Shown: positions 1 through 6,085, counted from the stretch's first letter. The stretch is 7,720 bases of DNA from Desulfobacterales bacterium (GCA_022013615.1 JAKLQB010000846.1:1-7720); one strand, 5' to 3'. Program-made: numbers and translations. The notes: generated by a model not told the origin, from the letters alone.

Positions 1-14
1 AACACAGAAATTGC

Positions 15-37
15 AAAAAAGGGCCATTTCTGAATGG
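15..37 (-). terminator. Weak candidate intrinsic terminator after the flavoprotein gene
   Basis: Read on the minus strand just past the stop codon at 41, CCATT and AATGG form a 5-bp stem around a 4-base loop. Three C's and then six T's follow. The stem is short and AT-rich, so termination may be inefficient. The position, a few bases after the stop, is what supports it. Confidence 0.35.
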
Positions 38-40
38 AAG

Positions 41-442
41 TTAGTTCAGATCTACAATTGGCCTTACCTCTGTAATCTTGAAACGAATTGCTGCATGGAT
101 CATGTCAGAGGCCTGCTTGCCTGCTGCTTTGGCAATATTCTGTTTGATCTCGTCGTAAAACTTACCCTCGGTTTTCATGTCAGTGGCTTCAAGATAGACT
201 CTTGCCCCTTTCCAATCCATGACTGTTTCACCCGGCTCCATGACAATAAAAACTGCCTTAGGATTTCTTTCAAGATTCCGAAGAGAGCGATTTTGACCGA
301 TTCCCATGACAACGGTGTTCTCGTCAATCATGCGGGGTGATCCGAAGACAGCAACATTGATCTCCCCCTCGGTGTTAGCGGTGCTAAGAGTACCAATTCT
401 AGGGTATTTGTTGAATAACGCCATCAATTCCTGTCTGTTCAT
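41..442 (-). CDS. Pyridoxamine 5'-phosphate oxidase-like FMN-binding split-barrel protein
   Basis: This 133-residue protein has the look of the small PPOX-type flavoproteins. The N-terminus has a strand-turn-strand pattern (RIGTLSTANTEGEINVAVFG, about residues 15-34). Next come a strand with VVMGIG, the NRSLRNLERNPKAVFIV segment (about 51-67) usual for the FMN phosphate-binding part of the fold, and a C-terminal strand ending near residue 130. The family binds FMN or a related cofactor in the cytoplasm as a dimer and reduces varied substrates. The length suits the short single-domain members, and true PdxH is longer. The ATG at 442 is preceded by a strong AGGAGG about 6 bases upstream. The gene is divergent from the thioredoxin-like gene, with about 200 bases between them. 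The substrate cannot be told from the sequence. Confidence 0.85.
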   Translation of the reverse strand: MNRQELMALFNKYPRIGTLSTANTEGEINVAVFGSPRMIDENTVVMGIGQNRSLRNLERNPKAVFIVMEPGETVMDWKGARVYLEATDMKTEGKFYDEIKQNIAKAAGKQASDMIHAAIRFKITEVRPIVDLN

Positions 443-643
443 AATGATCCTCCTCTTTTAATCTTTTTTCTCTGTCAAAGCCACTGAGCAAAAAGCAGGA
501 TGCCCAAATAAAGCACAAAAGCCTATCCACAAGACTTTCGTTAACAAAATTTTCCCGATTGTTCCTTGTAAAAAAAGGAATAGCAGTTATATTGTATGAT
601 AAAAATCACCTCGATCAGAAATCTTGCATAGGAGAATTTGCAA
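443..643. other. Divergent intergenic region between the flavoprotein and thioredoxin-like genes
   Basis: About 200 bases separate the two divergent starts. The half near the flavoprotein gene holds its Shine-Dalgarno sequence (minus strand, around 449-456). The half near the thioredoxin-like gene is AT-rich and holds a candidate promoter and a small inverted repeat (TTCCTT at 562-567, AAGGAA at 575-580). I see no RNA gene and no convincing small ORF. Confidence 0.6.
566..593 (+). promoter_or_regulatory. Candidate sigma-70-type promoter for the thioredoxin-like gene
   Basis: TTGTAA (566-571) and TATATT (588-593) are separated by 16 bases and lie about 50 bases before the ATG at 644. A 6-bp inverted repeat with a 7-base spacer (562-580) overlaps the -35 box and could be an operator. 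TATGAT at 595-600 is an alternative -10. This rests on consensus matching only. Confidence 0.35.
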
Positions 644-1021
644 ATGAACCCAATACTCCTGGAAGTGGTCGCACCAATGCTTTCAACTGTAGAGATGAGT
701 TGTCGAGGGTGCGGTTCTATTATGGGTTATGTGGGCCTTAGAGACAAGTATAGGAATGCGTGCACCAACGAATATCCGGATGACTGGAAGCAGGCAGTAG
801 ATTACGTATCCAGATGGATCAATGAGATCTCTTCGTTGTATCAGCATCGGATTCGAATCAGGGTAATCGATGCCCAATCCCCTCTAGGCCTGTGGAAGCA
901 AATACGATACAGACTTTTTCGCTTTCCCGCCTTTATTGTAGACAGGAAGCGCACTTATATAGGATGGGATTATGAAGAGCTGGAGGCCCTTATCGACGAA
1001 CGTATTCACGCGCCTGCATAG
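644..1021 (+). CDS. Thioredoxin-fold protein with CxxC motif
   Basis: This 125-residue protein has a hydrophobic first strand followed by CRGCG (Cys20 and Cys23), placed like the redox CxxC of thioredoxins. A long helical part follows (about 46-68), then a strand (IRIRVID, 70-76). FRFPAFIVD (92-100) has a proline where thioredoxins carry the cis-Pro. The segment ending in a YxGWDxEELEALID pattern (about 105-118) looks like the last strand and helix. A third cysteine, Cys40, is also present. I infer a cytoplasmic disulfide or metal-binding redox protein; no signal peptide is visible. The start is the ATG at 644, because GGAG at 631-634 is 9 bases away. The in-frame TTG at 638 would be only 3 bases from it. 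The gene converges on the ATPase gene with 12 bases between stops and no visible terminator. The exact family is not recognised. Confidence 0.75.
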   Translation: MNPILLEVVAPMLSTVEMSCRGCGSIMGYVGLRDKYRNACTNEYPDDWKQAVDYVSRWINEISSLYQHRIRIRVIDAQSPLGLWKQIRYRLFRFPAFIVDRKRTYIGWDYEELEALIDERIHAPA

Positions 1022-1033
1022 CCGACTGACCCC

Positions 1034-2017
1034 TCATACACTCGGGAAAAGGGCATCTGCAAGCCTGCCCACCATTTCTAAGCCTCTGACCTCCTTTTCA
1101 AACAGGGGAATCTCCCCGCGCAAGTCCTTGAAGGTTTGATTGACCTCTTCCCTGTATCGATCCTGCATTTTCACCCGGTTTACGATAAATTCTGCAGAAT
1201 CTTCTCCTATGTCAGTCTTGTCGATAGCCTGGTTGACAATCACTCCCCCTATCGGAATGCCGAAATCCTCGAACCAGCCTATAAAGCGGCGAATTACTGC
1301 GATAGGGAGGGACTCAAGAAGGGTGACAAAGAAGAAGGCACTCTTATCCTTATCGGTCAGTATGGTCCGCATCTGGTCGATCCGGTCCCGGAAGGTTATC
1401 AGGTAGTCGAGGAGGGGATCTTCCTCTTCCTCCACCTTCTTTTTCCGAAAAGAAAGGCTCAACCGCATGCTTTTCGCCTCTTTCCGGCTTGCCATCATCT
1501 TGTCCACCCAGAGAGCATAGACCTTTGACATGCCCAGGAGCCTTCTGGCGTTTGCAGTGGGCGCGGTGTCAAACACGTAAAATTCGTAAGCATCTTCGAA
1601 TATGATGTTTATCATGTTCTCAAACATTGCCGATTCTTCGAAGGCCGGGTTCATGGTGGCTGACTCGATAAAGTCCTCGGCCTTGATAGGAATATCCGCA
1701 AACTTGAGAAACCAGCTCATTTTTTCCCGAATCTCTGTCTTTGATTTCTCTATGGTATCTTTTGTGTCTATTTCCTGTGCATAAAGGTTATCGGTCTCCG
1801 GTATCAATACAGGTCTTCCAAAGACGTCAAACTTGAAGAGGTTCGAGAGACTGTGCACGGGGTTGGTAGACGCAAGAAGTGTCTTTTTACCCTGCTTGGC
1901 CATCCAGAGCGCAACGGCGGCTGCGACCACTGTTTTGCCAACGCCCCCTTTTCCCCCAAAGTAGATATAGCGCATGCTGGGGTATTCCTTGAAAAAATCA
2001 GCCATTGTACTATTCAT
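1034..2017 (-). CDS. ArsA/Get3-like ATPase, second of a tandem pair (switch I Asp replaced by Asn)
   Basis: This 327-residue soluble ATPase belongs to the ArsA/Get3 branch of the SIMIBI P-loop proteins. The deviant Walker A motif GGKGGVGKT is at residues 21-29, with the signature lysine Lys23. Switch I reads ASTNPVHSLS (49-58), so Asn52 stands where the family has the catalytic Asp (Get3 Asp57, in STDPAH). Switch II is well kept as DTAPTANARRLL (150-161). PAFEESAMFE (124-133) fits the conserved P-x-x-E element before the helical subdomain. The adenine-contacting VNQ is at 261-263, and the tail ends in the usual EVRGL-x-x-LA pattern. There are no cysteines, so no zinc CxxC and no metalloid site. 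The start at 2017 overlaps the upstream stop as ATGA, with GAGGAG about 8 bases before it, which indicates translational coupling. I infer that it pairs with the upstream paralogue. Confidence 0.88.
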   Translation of the reverse strand: MNSTMADFFKEYPSMRYIYFGGKGGVGKTVVAAAVALWMAKQGKKTLLASTNPVHSLSNLFKFDVFGRPVLIPETDNLYAQEIDTKDTIEKSKTEIREKMSWFLKFADIPIKAEDFIESATMNPAFEESAMFENMINIIFEDAYEFYVFDTAPTANARRLLGMSKVYALWVDKMMASRKEAKSMRLSLSFRKKKVEEEEDPLLDYLITFRDRIDQMRTILTDKDKSAFFFVTLLESLPIAVIRRFIGWFEDFGIPIGGVIVNQAIDKTDIGEDSAEFIVNRVKMQDRYREEVNQTFKDLRGEIPLFEKEVRGLEMVGRLADALFPSV

Positions 2018-2997
2018 GACAATTTCTCCTCAAACATCACTTCTGCAAGATCCTTGATGGTATTAAGGCCTTTTATCTCTGAATCGAACTCAGGTACCCT
2101 TGAAAGTACCAAGGAACCCAGTTTCGTATCTATCATGTCCAGGGCATTTGCCTGCATCTCAATCCGGTTTTTCAGGTAGAGGGGGATGTTTTCCTTAAGC
2201 AAATCCCTATTAATGACGCGGTTCACCAAATAACCCGCGATCGGTACATCATACTTGGAAAAAAGTTGTGCCGCCTTTTCAGTATCAACGATAGTCATTT
2301 CCTCGGGATTAACCACAAAAAAGAAGGCGGTCTTTTTCGTGTCCGTCATGATCTTGGAGGAGGCACCTATTCGGTTCTTGATATACATTAATTCATTGTA
2401 TATCTCGTCTTGTTCTGTATCGTCTTCCCGCTTCATGGTTGCGATGGCCTTGTCGTACTCCCGCATCTGTTCTCTCAGGCTCGTGATCTTTTCCAGCCAG
2501 GCGTCATAGATGGATGCCATGCTCAGATAGTAGAGGGCGTGTCCGAGGGGTACAAGATCATATATATAATAGTCAAAGTCCCCCTTGACCACGATGTCCA
2601 CCACTGCATCGAAGATGGCGCTCTCCTCCATGGCAGGCTCTGCCGATGATGCCTTTATATAACTTTCTATCTCCTCTGGGATTTGTTTCATGCCATACAT
2701 GGAGATAATCTTCTGCCGTATCTCTTCTTGATAGTCCTGAATCCGCCGATCCGCATCAACTTCGCAGGCAAACAGGTTCGGCATTATCTCGATGTTTCCC
2801 TGTCCAAAGATATCCCTTTCGAAGATATCGCTGAGTGATGCCTGAGGGTCAACGCTGAAGACGAGGACCCTTTTTCCCTTCTTTGCAAGGTAGTAGGCCG
2901 TTGCCGCAGAAAAGGTGGTCTTGCCAAGCCCTCCTTTTCCTCCGTACATTATGTATCGCCTGTCGGGATACTTTTCAAAGATGTCAGTAAGAGACAT
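2014..2997 (-). CDS. ArsA/Get3-like ATPase, first of a tandem pair (degenerate switch II)
   Basis: This 327-residue protein is the same length as its downstream neighbour and clearly homologous to it. Both open with a short acidic/aromatic lead and R-Y-I before the P-loop. Walker A is GGKGGLGKT (19-27). Switch I is FSVDPQASLS (47-56), with the catalytic Asp50 intact. The switch II region reads DLVPLGHALYYL (147-158) instead of DTAPTGHTLRxL, so only D, P and GH of the signature remain. PAMEESAIFD (121-130), VNR (258-260) and an EIKGLNTIKDLA tail (307-318) match the family. It has a single cysteine (Cys78) and no CxxC. Its ATG follows AAAGGAG at a normal distance. It lies 91 bases after the small membrane protein gene. 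ArsA/Get3 proteins use nucleotide-driven dimer opening and closing to energise transport or to carry membrane-protein clients; the client here is unknown. Confidence 0.88.
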   Translation of the reverse strand: MSLTDIFEKYPDRRYIMYGGKGGLGKTTFSAATAYYLAKKGKRVLVFSVDPQASLSDIFERDIFGQGNIEIMPNLFACEVDADRRIQDYQEEIRQKIISMYGMKQIPEEIESYIKASSAEPAMEESAIFDAVVDIVVKGDFDYYIYDLVPLGHALYYLSMASIYDAWLEKITSLREQMREYDKAIATMKREDDTEQDEIYNELMYIKNRIGASSKIMTDTKKTAFFFVVNPEEMTIVDTEKAAQLFSKYDVPIAGYLVNRVINRDLLKENIPLYLKNRIEMQANALDMIDTKLGSLVLSRVPEFDSEIKGLNTIKDLAEVMFEEKLS

Positions 2998-3088
2998 AGC
3001 TTCTCCTTTTTGATTGACACGAGCTCACGAAAGAAAAGCGCTCTGAATGCTTATCTGGGATAGTGTGAGATAGATTCACCGAGCGAGC

Positions 3089-3376
3089 TTAATACATACT
3101 TTCCACAAAATCCTTTTCCCTTAACATCCTTCGTTTCCACGTCGTGATCTGGGGTACCACATGTGGGAGAAGACGGAGGGAATAGTAAGGGGGAAGTATT
3201 GGGACGCCGAGCATGTCTCCCATGGTAATGAGGATAAAGAGGTGCTCCATGCTGGAGCGCGTCTTAAGGGCATGTCTTGCCATTCCATGTGTTGCCATCC
3301 CATAGGTAAAATCTCTTACAAAGCCGGAGATTCCCCCAGACTTTTTCTTCTTTTTCCCTTTTTCTTTGTCTGCCAT
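3089..3376 (-). CDS. Small basic membrane-associated protein, paralogue of the upstream small gene
   Basis: This 95-residue protein belongs to no family I recognise. It has a lysine-rich start (residues 4-12 are mostly K), then a region with repeated G-M and H (about 26-37). One hydrophobic segment follows (about 45-65, LFILITMGDMLGVPILPPYY). The C-terminal block is charged, with SLRLLPHVV and WKRRMLREKDF. The second half aligns without gaps to the protein encoded just upstream, with 22 of about 54 positions identical by my count. I infer a membrane-anchored or membrane-surface protein with a basic cytoplasmic face. The ATG at 3376 has GAAGG about 8 bases upstream. The gene follows its paralogue after 28 bases and precedes the ATPase pair, so it is likely part of the same transcript. 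Confidence 0.72.
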   Translation of the reverse strand: MADKEKGKKKKKSGGISGFVRDFTYGMATHGMARHALKTRSSMEHLFILITMGDMLGVPILPPYYSLRLLPHVVPQITTWKRRMLREKDFVESMY

Positions 3377-3404
3377 AGCAAAACCTTCATGAAAATGTTT
3401 ATTA

Positions 3405-3662
3405 TTAATCCCTTATATGGTCAAAAAAGTCCCTCTCCCGCAAAACCCTTCGCCTCCAAGGTCCCAATTGCCCCACATAGTGCGGGAGGAGTCTCAGGTG
3501 GTAATAGTTAAAGAGGTGAGCGAAGCCGATTGTCTTGCCAAATAGAAATATCATGACAAGAGTGTCCAAACGACGTTTTTCACTATACACCCCATTTAAG
3601 AGGTCGTAGAGGAAAATGCCGGTCAAGTACTCCTTTACCGTTCTTATCCAGGAGAAGAACAA
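3405..3662 (-). CDS. Small membrane-associated protein, no ATG start, paralogue of the downstream small gene
   Basis: From the TTG at 3662 this would be 85 residues. It holds a segment WIRTVKEYLTG that aligns with the GFVRDFTYG part of its neighbour, a hydrophobic stretch (LDTLVMIFLFGKTIGFAHLF), and the shared block YYHLRLLPHYV and WRRRVLRERDFF. Homology reaches upstream of the only ATG in the frame (inside VMIFLF), so translation must begin earlier, yet there is no ATG between the cstA stop at 3778 and that point. The open frame runs back into cstA, where it is only a shadow of the transporter's C-terminus. TTG at 3662 is my best guess; its Shine-Dalgarno sequence (GCGG) is poor, and CTG, ATT or an unrecognised start is possible. 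Function unknown. It lies directly after cstA. Confidence 0.6.
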   Translation of the reverse strand: MFFSWIRTVKEYLTGIFLYDLLNGVYSEKRRLDTLVMIFLFGKTIGFAHLFNYYHLRLLPHYVGQLGPWRRRVLRERDFFDHIRD

Positions 3663-3687
3663 TTTTTTTACCGCAATGAATTTAGGG

Positions 3688-3746
3688 GGGATATATTCCC
3701 CGGAAAGGTCAATAATGCTTCCGGGAAATATATCCCTCTTTTTTTT
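3688..3746 (+). terminator. Strong hairpin with T8 tract, terminator-like on the plus strand, between cstA and the small gene
   Basis: Arms at 3688-3703 (GGGATATATTCCCCGG) and 3721-3736 match as an inverted repeat in 15 of 16 positions, with a 17-base loop. Eight T's follow at 3739-3746 on the plus strand. That is the shape of a Rho-independent terminator for plus-strand RNA, yet no plus-strand gene lies upstream. In the cstA direction the A-run comes before the stem and no U-tract follows, so cstA readthrough should continue. It may stop antisense RNA from entering cstA, or protect the 3' end of the cstA message after processing. Confidence 0.5.
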
Positions 3747-3777
3747 GATCCCACTTAACTGTGCGATCAGTGGCAGA

Positions 3778-5439
3778 TTATGCCGCTGCCTTTTCTGCTT
3801 CAGGTGGTGCTGCTGCCTCCCCTGCCTTATATTTCTTGAAGGCCTTCCAGCCGTCATAGGCAAGGATCAAGGCGCAGATGATAAGTAGAATCGCGACTGC
3901 CGCGGCAAAGGAATTTCCGAATACCTTTTTCCCGGCCAATGCACCAGGGATAAGCTTGAAAAATGACACGTAAAACAGGGCGACCACGGTGGTCGCATAC
4001 ATAAAGAACATCGGGTAAATAGCAATTTTGTAGTTCTTGGCCTGCTTGACCAAGAACAGGGTGACAAGAAGAAGTGCGAAGGACGCCATTAATTGATTCG
4101 CACCGCCAAAGAGCACCCATACATGAAGCCAGGTACCGGTTTTTATCAGCACAAAGGTAATGATAAGGGCCACAATGGTCGCAACATGCGGATTCTTTGC
4201 AATGCCTATTACATCACCCAGCAGTTCGGCCGTTGCGACCTTCATGAAGCGGAACACCAGGTTGACTATGGTTAGGGCAAGTATGATGATCATCATGCCT
4301 GCGAGGGCCTTGGCATAGCTCATCGGAAGTCCGATAGAGGTCATTGCCCCCCCGAGGCCGCCAACAAAGATTCCCACAGGATTGCCTACTTGTTTAATAT
4401 AGGCAGCTTTGTCCGCAAATGCCGTTGCACAGACGATCACTGCAATAATTGAGATGGTAAACTCCGCAAACATGGCCCCGGCCGTGACTGGCCTGACGTC
4501 CATCTCGTTTTCGATCTGCCTTGATGTGGCGGTACTGGATACCAGGCTGTGCCACCCGGAGATGGCACCGCAGGCAATGGTCACAAAAAGGAGCGGCCAG
4601 AGCGGGCCCATACCGATGCTAAAATTGGTAAAGGCGGGGAGTGTCATGGGTTTATGGCCGATGATGATGCCTATCACACCTGCAATGATCCCGAAATATA
4701 CCACGTAGACTGACGCGTAATTATACGGCTGGATGAAACGCCAGACCGGTAAAATCGAGCTAAAATAGCCGAATATCAGTACGCATATGAGTATAGTATT
4801 ATAGGAGAATTTCAGATTCACCGCAGTGCCAACCCAGATGGAGAAAAAGATCAGGACAATGGCGATGATGGTGGTGGTAATTATGTTAGTCCTTGCCTTA
4901 TAGATCAGATGCCCCACCAGAAAGGCCACTCCGATGACTACCAGCAGGGGTAAGGGCAGCGCGGCATTTTTGCTCACACCTGTCGTAATGATGTGACCAA
5001 ACGCTGTTGCGATCAGAAGCAGGTAAAAGTAAACAAAGGTAAGGAGTATCTTTCTTGCCCGAGGTGAGATTAATTTATAGCTTATGGCCCCGAAAGTATC
5101 ACCGTCGCTCCTAATCGAGATCATGGCGCTCGAGAAGTCATGCAACCATCCGATGAAGAAGACTCCCAGTCCCAGCCACAGCAAGGCTGGTAACCACCCC
5201 CATTGGAGGGCCACGATAGGGCCTATGATCGGTGCAGCCCCTGCTATGGAGTTAAGTTGAAACCCGTACAGCACGTTTTTGTTTGCAGGCATAAAGTCAA
5301 CGCCGTCCATATACATCTTTGCAGGCGTTGCCCTGCCTGGATCAACCCCAAAAATGCTCTTACTCACATGACGGGCATATACCCAGTAACCGAGAATAAC
5401 GATAACCACCCACCATAATAACACCCATAATGAATTCAT
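3778..5439 (-). CDS. cstA: CstA-family carbon starvation protein (peptide/pyruvate-type transporter)
   Basis: This 553-residue inner-membrane protein has many hydrophobic segments spread along its length. The family hallmarks are present. The N-terminal block DGVDFMPANKNVLYGFQLNS (45-64) leads into IAGAAPIIGPIVALQWGWLP (65-84). TIACGAISGWHSLVSS (287-302) is followed by the RQIENEMDVRP loop and the GAMFAEF helix, and FGGANQLMAS is at 444-453. The family takes up peptides or pyruvate when carbon is scarce, as with CstA and BtsT of E. coli. This protein is well short of those roughly 700-residue relatives and belongs to the shorter class. The tail is rich in Ala, Glu and Pro. I use the ATG at 5439 because AGGAGGG lies about 6 bases upstream; the ATG at 5478 lacks such a site and adds a non-family lead. 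It heads the minus-strand block with the small proteins and ATPases. Confidence 0.92.
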   Translation of the reverse strand: MNSLWVLLWWVVIVILGYWVYARHVSKSIFGVDPGRATPAKMYMDGVDFMPANKNVLYGFQLNSIAGAAPIIGPIVALQWGWLPALLWLGLGVFFIGWLHDFSSAMISIRSDGDTFGAISYKLISPRARKILLTFVYFYLLLIATAFGHIITTGVSKNAALPLPLLVVIGVAFLVGHLIYKARTNIITTTIIAIVLIFFSIWVGTAVNLKFSYNTILICVLIFGYFSSILPVWRFIQPYNYASVYVVYFGIIAGVIGIIIGHKPMTLPAFTNFSIGMGPLWPLLFVTIACGAISGWHSLVSSTATSRQIENEMDVRPVTAGAMFAEFTISIIAVIVCATAFADKAAYIKQVGNPVGIFVGGLGGAMTSIGLPMSYAKALAGMMIIILALTIVNLVFRFMKVATAELLGDVIGIAKNPHVATIVALIITFVLIKTGTWLHVWVLFGGANQLMASFALLLVTLFLVKQAKNYKIAIYPMFFMYATTVVALFYVSFFKLIPGALAGKKVFGNSFAAAVAILLIICALILAYDGWKAFKKYKAGEAAAPPEAEKAAA

Positions 5440-5449
5440 AGTTTCCCTC

Positions 5450-5731
5450 CTAAGATTTAATCGAAATCCAATGGGCATGTCCTAGAAAACTCAGATAGAC
5501 ACAGACATGTCCTAACGCATCTTGGCCTGAATGAAACTGCATAAATTTGCACTGAAGCTTTTTGAGTTTATGTGTTTTCATTAAAGGGATTAACCAATAC
5601 CAAAGAAGAATGCTAATAGGGACGTTAATAATCGCACTGATATAAGTATGTCGCCTCCCTAAGATTGGGAGTAAGGGTTGTGGTTTATTGATAGGTTGAA
5701 CCGCTTCACGAATTATAAGACCATAAATATT
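5450..5731 (-). pseudogene. ATG-less open frame ending in the cstA ribosome binding site; possible gene remnant
   Basis: The frame is open for 93 codons between TAA at 5734-5732 and TAG at 5452-5450. The TAG overlaps the AGGAGGG of cstA, the layout of a translationally coupled gene. It has no ATG, GTG or TTG until the ATG at 5581, which would give only 43 residues. The read includes a hydrophobic run (INVPISILLWYWLIPLM) and a basic stretch. Near its end, VYLSFLGHAHWIS weakly recalls the LSTYLGH segment near the C-terminus of tyrosine recombinases, but no catalytic R-H-x-x-R pattern is placed properly before it. It may be a decayed gene, a leader peptide (from 5581) or chance. Confidence 0.25.
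5476..5514. repeat. Direct repeat CATGTCCTA, two copies 30 bases apart
   Basis: Copies lie at 5476-5484 and 5506-5514, close upstream of the cstA start. The 30-base period is about three helical turns, so both would face the same side of the DNA. The second copy sits in the palindrome GACATGTC (5504-5511). An operator is possible; no known regulator site is recognised. Confidence 0.3.
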
Positions 5732-5739
5732 TTAATTAT

Positions 5740-5750
5740 ATCACCTCCTT
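5740..5750 (-). promoter_or_regulatory. Orphan perfect Shine-Dalgarno sequence without a start codon
   Basis: On the minus strand this reads AAGGAGGTGAT, a full complement to the usual 16S rRNA 3' tail. The nearest ATG (5724-5722) is too far away and opens a frame of only three codons. It could be the relic of a lost gene or a ribosome standby site in the cstA leader. Confidence 0.35.
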
Positions 5751-5793
5751 ATTAAATCAAATGTCAACAACCGCGCAAAGAGCACTTAAATAG

Positions 5794-5827
5794 TATTAAT
5801 TAGAAAAATTTTTATAAATATTAATTA
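5794..5827. promoter_or_regulatory. AT-rich near-palindromic stretch with two TATTAATTA copies
   Basis: TATTAATTA occurs at 5794-5802 and 5819-5827, flanking AAAAATTTTT (5804-5813). Such DNA is easily bent or melted and fits a promoter upstream element or a site for a nucleoid protein in a region between divergent genes. No specific factor can be named. Confidence 0.3.
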
Positions 5828-6055
5828 ACAGATCAGATTTAGTAATGTCAATAACAAATATTTTATCCTTATGCGAAAAACTACGTTGTTTCTCCAAAGT
5901 TTTTGCTTTTGAAAGGGCCAATGAAATAATTCTTCATACCTCGTCGGTCTTTTTCACGGCAACCATATATTACAAGCGTCCAGCTTCTGAGTATCCTATC
6001 AGTACTCAACGCCATTAGGAATACTTCTCCCTGGAATTTATGACTGGTATCCACA

Positions 6056-6085
6056 TTGTAAATGCCCTTTTTTGTTTTATTTTAT
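6056..6085 (+). promoter_or_regulatory. Candidate promoter for the DUF169 gene
   Basis: TTGTAA (6056-6061) and TTTTAT (6080-6085) are 18 bases apart in an AT-rich stretch. They lie about 40 bases before the possible leader ORF and 120 bases before the DUF169 start. Consensus matching only. Confidence 0.25.

Noticed and set aside
559..741. 60-codon plus-strand ORF overlapping the start of the thioredoxin-like gene
   Set aside because: It overlaps the better-supported gene in a different frame, has no ribosome site and covers the probable promoter.
1136..1528. Plus-strand ORFs across the two ATPase genes
   Set aside because: They are antisense shadows of well-supported P-loop ATPase genes and show no domain of their own.
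1034..2997. Arsenite-export (ars) operon because of two ArsA-like ATPases
   Set aside because: No arsB, arsC, arsD or arsR lies nearby. The second ATPase has no cysteine and the first only one, so the metalloid site of true ArsA is missing. The neighbours are a CstA transporter and small membrane proteins.
3663..3863. N-terminal part of a 152-residue reading of the small gene (ATG at 3863)
   Set aside because: Most of that extension overlaps the cstA 3' end in another frame and reads as a low-complexity basic shadow (Arg, Gln, His-rich). No family-like sequence appears there.
5984..6006. Short inverted repeat GAGTA...TACTC
   Set aside because: It is only a 5-bp stem with a 9-base loop and no T-tract, which is expected by chance in a region this long.
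5845..6018. 57-codon plus-strand ORF in the long intergenic region
   Set aside because: There is no Shine-Dalgarno sequence before the ATG, and its composition shows no clear domain or membrane segment. It is probably chance in AT-rich DNA.
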